DNA of 5,586 bases, from positions 1 to 5,586 of the forward strand of contig DNDT01000170.1 of assembly GCA_003487525.1 (NCBI GenBank), written 5' to 3'. Positions 1 to 5,403 of this stretch are shown here, piece by piece (position 1 is the first letter of the stretch; every line of letters begins with the position of its first letter). Made by a program: the position numbers and the translations under genes. The DNA is from Flavobacteriales bacterium. GTDB lineage: Bacteria > Bacteroidota > Bacteroidia > Flavobacteriales_E > Vicingaceae. Below the pieces are notes generated by a model. The model had not been told where the DNA came from. It saw nothing but the letters and a program-made list of their open reading frames with translations, and made no database searches.

Positions 1-952
1 AAGGAGCCATAGTTCCGGAGGTTACGACACCAATTTCCTCTCCCGTTGAATTTTTTATCAGGTAGTCATGACGAGGTATGCCACGCTCTGTCAGCTCAAA
101 TCCAACCAGTTTCCTTTTGGGGCCATTCTCCTTTTCGTTTTTGAGGTTCACTGAATTGATAAAATCCTTCGAAAACTTCGTGATCCAACCAAGTCCCGCT
201 TCAATCGGAGATGTCGTGTCATTGATATCATTACCGTAGAGACAAAATCCCATTTCCAGTCTCAAGGTATCTCTGGCGGCCAAACCTGCCGGTTTAATAC
301 CACTCGACTTACCGGCCTTCATAACCGCTTCCCACAAATCCTCTGCCCTTTCGTTTTCAACATAGATTTCGAATCCACCCGATCCCGTGTATCCCGTGGT
401 AGAAATGATGGCATTTTCTATCCCTGCGACTTTTCCCTGTAACAGAGAGTAATACTTCATCCCACCGAGATCCAGGTCTGTCAACTTTGACATAACTTCC
501 AGGGCTTTTGGTCCCTGAACGGCCAATAAGGAAGTACCATTTGAAATGTTCTTCATCCGGACATTTTCGGGCTTGTATTGCTGCATCCAGTTCCAGTCTT
601 TTTCCATATTGGATGCATTGACAACCAACATGTACTTATTTTCATCCAGCATATACACAAGCAAATCATCCACAATCCCTCCTTGCGTATTCGGAAAGCA
701 CGAATACTGCACTTTTCCGGGAAAAAGTTTTGACACATCATTGGACGTGACTTTTTGAAGAAAATCCATGGATCCACTTCCTTCAACCATAAATTCACCC
801 ATATGAGAGACATCGAAAACTCCGACATTTTCCCTGACATTTAAGTGTTCGTCAGTAAGACCGGTATATTGAAGCGGCATATTGTAGCCGGCAAAAGGAA
901 CCATTTTGGCACCGAGTTCCAGGTGTTTTGCTTTAAGCGCAGTATCTAACAT
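1..952 (-). CDS. gcvT: Glycine cleavage system T-protein (aminomethyltransferase), 3' end cut off by the window
   Basis: This is the T-protein of the cytoplasmic glycine cleavage system. It takes the aminomethyl group from the H-protein lipoyl arm and makes 5,10-methylene-tetrahydrofolate plus ammonia. The visible 317 residues show the family landmarks in order: FDVSHMGEF near 46, GGIVDD at 91-96 (its first Asp matches the catalytic Asp of known T-proteins), LAVQGPKA at 143-150, TGYTGSGGFEIY at 186-197, AARDTLRLEMG at 225-235, SPIEAGLGW at 248-256 and GVVTSGTMAP at the edge. T-proteins are usually about 360-370 residues, so some 45-50 C-terminal residues lie outside the window. The SG in TGYTGSGGFEIY replaces the ED found in E. 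coli and, from memory, is common in Bacteroidota. The ATG at 952 begins directly with the conserved N-terminal region. No Shine-Dalgarno sequence is seen. The gene lies 9 bp behind the glycosyltransferase and could be co-transcribed with it or use a nearby promoter. Identification is secure. Confidence 0.96.
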   Translation of the reverse strand, partial: MLDTALKAKHLELGAKMVPFAGYNMPLQYTGLTDEHLNVRENVGVFDVSHMGEFMVEGSGSMDFLQKVTSNDVSKLFPGKVQYSCFPNTQGGIVDDLLVYMLDENKYMLVVNASNMEKDWNWMQQYKPENVRMKNISNGTSLLAVQGPKALEVMSKLTDLDLGGMKYYSLLQGKVAGIENAIISTTGYTGSGGFEIYVENERAEDLWEAVMKAGKSSGIKPAGLAARDTLRLEMGFCLYGNDINDTTSPIEAGLGWITKFSKDFINSVNLKNEKENGPKRKLVGFELTERGIPRHDYLIKNSTGEEIGVVTSGTMAP

Positions 953-961
953 GTAAGAATT

Positions 962-2026
962 TTAACTAAACAAATTTAAAAAATTAGCCGTATTGGCCTC
1001 TACAGAATATTCTTGAACTACTTTTAAACGCGCCGCCTTTCCCATCTTCAGACAAGTCTTTCTGTCCTCTACAAGTTGACGTATCCGATCAGCCCATTCA
1101 GAATTATTTCGGCAAATAAAACCATTTATACCTTCATCTACAATGTTTTCATTCACTCCCACGGGAGAAACAAGGGCGGGAATACCCAGGGACATATATT
1201 GCAACGCCTTAAACCCGCATTTACCTTCACTCCATGGATCTTTTGTCAATGGCATGATGCCAATATTAAACTGCATCAAATCTTCAATTTCACGGGTCTT
1301 ATTCCACGGTTTAAATTCAAAAAGATGGCGGTAATGAACCGGTTGTTCATCGGATATAATTACCAACCTAAAATCCAACTCCTGCCTCAGTTGTTCCAAC
1401 AAAGGAAAAATGAGGTCAAGGTACTTTACGGTTGAATGAGAGCCCGTCCAGCCAATTACAGGTATTTCATTGGAGTGATCGGTCAGGTAACGATGGTGTT
1501 TACCGGTATCAATGGTGGTTGGATTGACGACTACGTTCATGTTGTGACCGGCCACACTATCGGCAAGGAATTGATTTCCTGCCGATACCTTGTAAGACCA
1601 TTTGCAAATGCGAAAAGCATTGGAATACCATTTAAGCGGTGAGAAAAAACGATTGTTGTCACTTGAATTCGAAATCCAGATGGCGTCATCAAAGTCGTAA
1701 ATTATTTTCTTCTTCCAGACTTTTGAAATGAGCCATTCAAATACCGGTGGTCCAATTGGAGCGACTTCCCTGTGAATAAAAACATATTCATACTTGCCAA
1801 CGCGAAATAAAACGAGAAGGCGTCTCAGATACCCTTTTGTCAAGCCAAGTACTTTCTTTAAAAAATGTCCTTTTTTGTAAAATATGTCCCAGGAATCCTT
1901 GTCCAAAAAAGACTGGCGATCGATTTCATATCCTCTATTAAGCATCAGCTCAAGGTATTGCTCGAATCTAAATCGCTGACTGGCAGCACAGCCTTCCGGA
2001 TAAGGAAATAAAAAAAGTATTCTCAA
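962..2026 (-). CDS. GT-B fold glycosyltransferase (GT4-like, group 1 type)
   Basis: A 354-residue protein predicted to transfer a sugar from a nucleotide donor onto a growing surface glycan or another cytoplasmic acceptor. The N-terminal Rossmann half starts with the strand RILFLFPYPEG followed by SQRFRFEQYL (17-25), typical of a Bacteroidota glycosyltransferase group. YDFDDAIW lies at 110-117. The C-terminal donor-binding half starts near IGWTGSHST (191-199), and GKCGFKALQYMSLGIPALVS spans 268-287. This segment corresponds to the EX7E region of GT4 enzymes, but Gly268 and Gln276 occupy the two Glu positions, a known-looking variant. There is no signal peptide or membrane helix. The start is TTG at 2026: an in-frame stop (TGA) lies three codons upstream and no other start intervenes, while the next ATG (codon 28) would remove the conserved first strand. 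Acceptor and linkage cannot be told from sequence. Confidence 0.9.
   Translation of the reverse strand: MRILFLFPYPEGCAASQRFRFEQYLELMLNRGYEIDRQSFLDKDSWDIFYKKGHFLKKVLGLTKGYLRRLLVLFRVGKYEYVFIHREVAPIGPPVFEWLISKVWKKKIIYDFDDAIWISNSSDNNRFFSPLKWYSNAFRICKWSYKVSAGNQFLADSVAGHNMNVVVNPTTIDTGKHHRYLTDHSNEIPVIGWTGSHSTVKYLDLIFPLLEQLRQELDFRLVIISDEQPVHYRHLFEFKPWNKTREIEDLMQFNIGIMPLTKDPWSEGKCGFKALQYMSLGIPALVSPVGVNENIVDEGINGFICRNNSEWADRIRQLVEDRKTCLKMGKAARLKVVQEYSVEANTANFLNLFS
971..978 (-). promoter_or_regulatory. Possible -7 element of an internal gcvT promoter
   Basis: The minus strand reads TAAATTTG here, an exact match to the Bacteroidota -7 consensus TAnnTTTG. It lies inside the last codons of the glycosyltransferase gene. 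A start site 5-7 bases downstream would give gcvT a leader of only about 12 bases. No TTG is seen at the expected -33 distance, and the region is AT-rich, so a chance match is quite possible. Confidence 0.25.
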
Positions 2027-2031
2027 ACCAT
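2023..2031 (-). promoter_or_regulatory. Two-codon ATG-GTT-TGA mini-frame overlapping the TTG start of the glycosyltransferase
   Basis: The minus strand carries ATG GTT TGA just before the glycosyltransferase. Its TGA (2025-2023) overlaps the TTG start (2026-2024) as TTGA. A ribosome starting at the ATG would terminate exactly on the weak start codon and could reinitiate there. It could also be chance or the remnant of a lost ATG start. There is no Shine-Dalgarno sequence at either start. Confidence 0.3.
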
Positions 2032-2045
2032 GTCAAATCAGACGG

Positions 2046-2053
2046 CAAAAATA
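2046..2053 (-). promoter_or_regulatory. Putative promoter -7 element for the glycosyltransferase gene
   Basis: The minus strand reads TATTTTTG, matching the Bacteroidota -7 consensus TAnnTTTG. A weak -33 candidate, ATTTCG (minus strand, 2075-2070), lies 16 bases upstream and lacks the TTG core. Transcription would begin near 2038-2041, giving a leader of about 12-15 bases before the TTG start at 2026. Confidence 0.4.
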
Positions 2054-2059
2054 TATCAA

Positions 2060-2086
2060 TTTGACTTGTCGAAATTAATATCTTTG
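2060..2086 (+). promoter_or_regulatory. Putative promoter of the CapD-like dehydratase gene
   Basis: TATCTTTG at 2079-2086 is an exact match to the Bacteroidota -7 consensus TAnnTTTG. TTTG at 2060-2063 fits the -33 element, although the 15-base spacing is slightly short of the usual 17 or more. The transcript would start about 2091-2094, so the leader before the ATG at 2103 is only about 9-12 bases, too short for a normal ribosome-binding site; none is present. Confidence 0.55.
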
Positions 2087-2102
2087 CGAATCATCTTATG
2101 AT

Positions 2103-3977
2103 ATGGGAATCAGGAAACTAAGCGCACCTAAATGGATGGTATTTCTCATTGATGTTTTTATCAGTGTGTGTTCCACAATCATTGCTTATTTCTTGCGATT
2201 TAACTTCAATATACCGCAGGTCGAAATTGATGCGTTGTATGTTGTGGTTCCGTATGTGTTCGTAATCAGAGCCATCACCTTTTATGTTGGAAGGACTTAT
2301 GTAGGCATAATCAGGTATACCGGCACATCCGATGTTATTCGTATCGCAAACTCGGTTACCATTGGCACCTTGTTGTTTGGGCTGACCAATCTGCTGACTT
2401 ATTTCATTTTTGACAACATATTCATCATTCCTTTCTCGATTATAATCATCGATTTTCTGGCTACGACATTCACCATGATCGCATACAGGTTTTTTGTTAA
2501 GATGGCTTATATCGAAAATCAGGCCAAAACGAAGCAGCGAAATAAAATCATTGTTTTTGGAGCCGGAGAGAGCGGAGTGATTTCAAAAAGAACACTCGAC
2601 AGGGATGCCGGAGGAAAATACACAGTGCTCGCCTTTGTGGATGACAATCAGAAAAAGAAAGGCAGAAAGCTCGAGGGTGTACCTGTGTACCATACGGACG
2701 AATTGGAAGAATTGCTTGAAAACAACGAAGTTGATCACGTTATCGTTTCCATTCAAAATCTACACCCACAGAGGCTTAATGACATCACGGAAACTTGTTT
2801 AAAGTACAATACAAAAGTGCTCAATGTCCCTCCGGTCACCAAGTGGATTAACGGTGAACTCAGTTTCAAGCAAATCAAAGGAATTAAAATTGAGGACTTG
2901 CTCGGTCGCGAATCCATTAAACTGGACTACGATCTAATCGAAGAACTGTTCACCGGAAAAGTGATTCTTGTGAGCGGTGCGGCCGGATCTATAGGAAGCG
3001 GTCTGGTGAACCAGCTGCTGAAGTTCAAACCAGGAAAGCTGCTGCTTTACGATCAGGCAGAAACACCTCTTTACGACCTTGAAATGCAGCTTACCGAGAA
3101 AGGTATTCTATCCAAATGTGAGATTATTGTGGGGGATATACGCAACACAAAAAGAACACGCAAACTCTTTGAAACATTCAGACCAGACATTGTGTTTCAT
3201 GCTGCAGCCTACAAGCACGTTCCGCTGATGGAGGGAAATCCGACCGAAGCGGTTTTAACCAACATTCTTGGAACGAAAATTCTCGCTGATTTATCGGACG
3301 AATTTGGAGTAGAGAAGTTTGTGATGATCTCTACCGACAAAGCAGTAAATCCAACCAATGTAATGGGGACATCGAAGCGGATTGCCGAGATGTACACTCA
3401 GGCGCTCGATTCAAAATCAAACACAAATTATATAACCACCAGGTTTGGCAACGTACTTGGTTCCAATGGATCCGTAATTCCACTTTTCAAAAAACAATTG
3501 GAGTCAGGTGGACCGATAACCGTAACTCATCCGGATGTGACCCGTTATTTTATGACCATCCCGGAAGCCTGTCAACTGGTGCTTGAAGCAGGCGCAATCG
3601 GGAAAGGTGGTGAAATATTCATTTTTGACATGGGTGAATCGGTCAAAATAGTGGATCTGGCCAAAAAAATGATCAAGCTTTCAAGGTTGAAACTGGGCCG
3701 GGATATTCAAATCATTTTTACAGGGCTCAGACCGGGAGAGAAACTGTATGAAGAATTGCTGAACGACAGTGAAAATACACTACCCACCCATCATCCTCAA
3801 ATTATGAAAGCCAAAGTGGCTCCGGTTGACTTTGAATTTGTCCAAAAAAAGGTGGAAGACATCATTGTTCAATTCGACAGCCAGGACAACGAAGCAACCG
3901 TGAAAATGATGAAGGATCTGGTTCCGGAATTCAAAAGCCAGAACAGTGTTTTTGAGAAACTGGATATCAGAAATTAA
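2103..3977 (+). CDS. Membrane-anchored nucleotide-sugar 4,6-dehydratase, CapD/WbpM/PglF type
   Basis: A 624-residue protein expected to convert a UDP-HexNAc (usually UDP-GlcNAc) to its 4-keto-6-deoxy form. This is the entry step to sugars such as QuiNAc, FucNAc or bacillosamine used in capsule, O-antigen or glycan building. The N-terminal third has about four membrane helices (roughly 12-32, 45-63, 77-101, 104-128). A Rossmann domain follows (IIVFGAGESG, 149-158) with a DDNQKKKGRKLEGVPVY turn. The catalytic SDR domain has the nucleotide-binding GAAGSIGSG at 292-300, HAAAYKHVPLME at 366-377, STDKAVNPTNVMG at 410-422 and FGNVLGSNGSVIP at 448-460. Met421 and Lys425 form the MxxxK version of the usual YxxxK, as in long WbpM/PglF enzymes. 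GLRPGEKLYEEL at 541-552 is also characteristic. Length fits the long membrane family. The ATG at 2103 gives an ordinary short cytoplasmic head before helix 1. Gly300 stands where Glu is common (GSIGSE). The exact substrate and product stereochemistry are not determinable. Confidence 0.93.
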   Translation: MGIRKLSAPKWMVFLIDVFISVCSTIIAYFLRFNFNIPQVEIDALYVVVPYVFVIRAITFYVGRTYVGIIRYTGTSDVIRIANSVTIGTLLFGLTNLLTYFIFDNIFIIPFSIIIIDFLATTFTMIAYRFFVKMAYIENQAKTKQRNKIIVFGAGESGVISKRTLDRDAGGKYTVLAFVDDNQKKKGRKLEGVPVYHTDELEELLENNEVDHVIVSIQNLHPQRLNDITETCLKYNTKVLNVPPVTKWINGELSFKQIKGIKIEDLLGRESIKLDYDLIEELFTGKVILVSGAAGSIGSGLVNQLLKFKPGKLLLYDQAETPLYDLEMQLTEKGILSKCEIIVGDIRNTKRTRKLFETFRPDIVFHAAAYKHVPLMEGNPTEAVLTNILGTKILADLSDEFGVEKFVMISTDKAVNPTNVMGTSKRIAEMYTQALDSKSNTNYITTRFGNVLGSNGSVIPLFKKQLESGGPITVTHPDVTRYFMTIPEACQLVLEAGAIGKGGEIFIFDMGESVKIVDLAKKMIKLSRLKLGRDIQIIFTGLRPGEKLYEELLNDSENTLPTHHPQIMKAKVAPVDFEFVQKKVEDIIVQFDSQDNEATVKMMKDLVPEFKSQNSVFEKLDIRN

Positions 3978-4089
3978 TATAAATGTAGGGGATCTCCGCA
4001 TTTTCGATGTTTCCGAGCATATACGCAATCAAGGAAAAAAGAAATAAAAAAAGAAGCAGTCCCAACAGGTAATTACCTATTCTTTTCAT
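3967..4089 (-). CDS. DltX-like membrane microprotein with C-terminal acyl-shuttle-type hexapeptide
   Basis: A 40-residue frame too short for routine gene calling. It starts with MKRIGNY, runs through a single hydrophobic helix (about residues 8-25, rich in Leu and Phe) and ends GNIENAEIPYIYINF at the stop. Lys2 and Arg3 before the helix and the acidic residues after it predict N-inside, C-outside topology. The last six residues, YIYINF, fit the [F/Y]xYxxF pattern at the extreme C-terminus of DltX (from memory FIYNEF in Gram-positive members) and of many MBOAT acyltransferases. In the Dlt pathway the central tyrosine, here Tyr37, receives the acyl group from the MBOAT protein and passes it to DltD. 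The ATG lies inside the end of the DltD-like gene (17-bp overlap), suggesting translational coupling. The 3' end overlaps that of the convergent dehydratase gene by 11 bp. The gene is inferred from topology, motif, overlap and neighbour; no homologue search was possible. Confidence 0.72.
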   Translation of the reverse strand: MKRIGNYLLGLLLFLFLFSLIAYMLGNIENAEIPYIYINF

Positions 4090-5200
4090 AGTAATTTGCT
4101 ATTCGTTCGGCCAGTAACCAGGCTGCATATTTTGAGTGATGCTGTTTATCATTAAATGAATACTGCATGTACGATATGTCACGTGCATCGATGTAATCAA
4201 CTTTTTCTCTTTCAAGCAGATCTCCAATTTTCCGAATCATCTCTTCATAATCACCAATGTACTCGGGATTTGTTCTCTTGCAATATATATTGTTATACGG
4301 TCCAATAAGACAGGTTAAGCGCACATTCATGTCCCTGCACAATGAAATAAATCCAATCAGTGCCCGGTACTGAAAATCACCGGTATCAATGCTATAAAAT
4401 TCATTGTCAGCCTTAAACCCGTATTTGTCCGTTGAATTTGTAATGGTGTCTACTTCTAGTTTCAACGCATCATACCAGGTGGTATCTGTAAATTTACCCT
4501 CAAAAGATTCTGTACAAAGAGTTGATTCCGAAGGTATTAAATCAGAAGCAGTATGTGAGTGAACCCATTGAAAAAAGGGTAGATAGAAAAGTCTCAAACG
4601 CTTTATCGCCGTAGCCACACTAAATTCAAAGTCAGACAATTTCGAAGAGTCAATTTGAGATGGCACAAATCCACTGTATATCCCACGTTTTTCAAGTTCC
4701 GGCTTTACCCTTTCCACTTCTGACTGACTATTGTATCTTTCGTAATATTCAGGGCTAAATTCATTAAGCCCGGCACGCCAGTAAGTTGGATTTATAAAGT
4801 ATAGTACCTCAAGATTTTCCACTTCACTCCTGTTGTTCAGAAAAGTTGGAAAGTATATGTAATCCACACGGCCGGCTCCCGCCAAATAGGAGAATTTCTT
4901 TTTCGTGCTGAAATACCTGTTTAACAAGGTTCTATAATTTGCTTCTTTAAAGGCCGCGGTCTCTGAGGTTCCGATGATCAGAACACCATCGTTCTCTTTA
5001 ATCCCATTCAGAAATGCCTTGAATTTTATTGTGTTTTCCTTAACATCGATTCCGGATGCCGTGCAGAGCTGACAATCTGAATGAACTAATTTTATTAGAA
5101 CAGATTCCGGAAATAAGTACAAAATTCCGATCAAAAATACGGCCACTAAAGTGAGTCGCCCCAGTCCGGAATAAATTTTATGTTCTGTTCGCTGTTTCAT
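4073..5200 (-). CDS. DltD-like SGNH-type extracytoplasmic acyltransferase
   Basis: A 375-residue protein with one N-terminal membrane anchor (about 15-35) and the remainder predicted in the periplasm. The pattern matches DltD, the serine transferase that moves an acyl group onto an envelope polymer. It has LIIGTSE at 74-80 with candidate nucleophile Ser79, YLAGAGRVDYIYF at 105-117, LEVLYFINPTYW at 130-141 (compare VVFIISPQWF-like segments in DltD), LIGPYN at 298-303, and a late DKQHH segment giving Asp351 and His354 as a DxxH pair, followed by a helix. Ser79, Asp351 and His354 would form the triad. It is shorter than typical DltD (about 400-420). The ATG at 5200 overlaps the stop of the preceding gene as ATGA, and the DltX-like gene begins before its stop. 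No dltA, dltB or dltC is visible, so the acyl group need not be D-alanine; an acetyl or other acyl group is equally possible. A general SGNH/GDSL-like esterase is the alternative reading. Confidence 0.72.
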   Translation of the reverse strand: MKQRTEHKIYSGLGRLTLVAVFLIGILYLFPESVLIKLVHSDCQLCTASGIDVKENTIKFKAFLNGIKENDGVLIIGTSETAAFKEANYRTLLNRYFSTKKKFSYLAGAGRVDYIYFPTFLNNRSEVENLEVLYFINPTYWRAGLNEFSPEYYERYNSQSEVERVKPELEKRGIYSGFVPSQIDSSKLSDFEFSVATAIKRLRLFYLPFFQWVHSHTASDLIPSESTLCTESFEGKFTDTTWYDALKLEVDTITNSTDKYGFKADNEFYSIDTGDFQYRALIGFISLCRDMNVRLTCLIGPYNNIYCKRTNPEYIGDYEEMIRKIGDLLEREKVDYIDARDISYMQYSFNDKQHHSKYAAWLLAERIANYYEKNR

Positions 5201-5403
5201 TTATTCTTATGGTTTCTCACATTAACCACATTCCCGATCCAGTAATTCCGATCCGACTCCTTCATTCTTACCACGTAGGTCCCATGCTCCACATTTCTGG
5301 TGTCATTTCCGTACCTTATTTCACCGTGAATACCGAGGCCTGCATATTTGCCATTTCTCCCCTGTTCAATAAGTTGCCAGGTATCATCACCAAGTTTTTT
5401 CAT
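5197..5403 (-). CDS. Unknown beta-rich protein, C-terminal part (68 residues from first ATG; true gene starts further upstream)
   Basis: I do not recognise this family. From the ATG at 5403 the product is 68 residues, but the same frame stays open upstream to 5535 and reads like real protein (SVEEYYFDGYGWGISVNYP), with no ATG, GTG or TTG before 5403. The 68-residue version is therefore probably not the full protein. The sequence is rich in Gly, Tyr, Asn and alternating hydrophobic residues (KYAGLGIHGEIRYGN, GTYVVRMKE, YWIGNVVNV), suggesting a small beta-sandwich, perhaps Ig-like. With the upstream hydrophobic stretch it would be an exported or membrane-anchored protein of about 130 residues. 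Its TGA stop overlaps the ATG of the DltD-like gene by 4 bp (ATGA), so the two are almost certainly co-translated and may work together at the envelope. This use of TGA as a stop also argues against UGA reassignment in this genome. Confidence 0.6.
   Translation of the reverse strand: MKKLGDDTWQLIEQGRNGKYAGLGIHGEIRYGNDTRNVEHGTYVVRMKESDRNYWIGNVVNVRNHKNK

Noticed and set aside
553..840. Minus-strand 95-codon open frame inside gcvT
   Set aside because: It is a shadow in another frame of the clearly conserved gcvT coding sequence and shows no recognisable domain.
1076..1642. Plus-strand open frames opposite the glycosyltransferase
   Set aside because: They are antisense to a strongly conserved protein, have no start signals and show no protein-like motif order.
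3780..4028. Minus-strand 82-codon frame crossing the end of the dehydratase gene
   Set aside because: It lies mostly antisense to the conserved GLRPGEK downstream region and conflicts with the better-supported 40-residue microprotein frame.
4067..4078. Perfect 12-bp palindrome AGGTAATTACCT at the end of the DltD-like gene
   Set aside because: It has no loop or T-run, so it is not a terminator, and it lies in coding DNA spanning a stop codon; a regulator site here is possible but unsupported.
4073..5200. Classical dlt operon for D-alanylation of teichoic acid
   Set aside because: No dltA, dltB or dltC is present in the window and the host appears Gram-negative, so naming the genes dltD and dltX would overstate the evidence.
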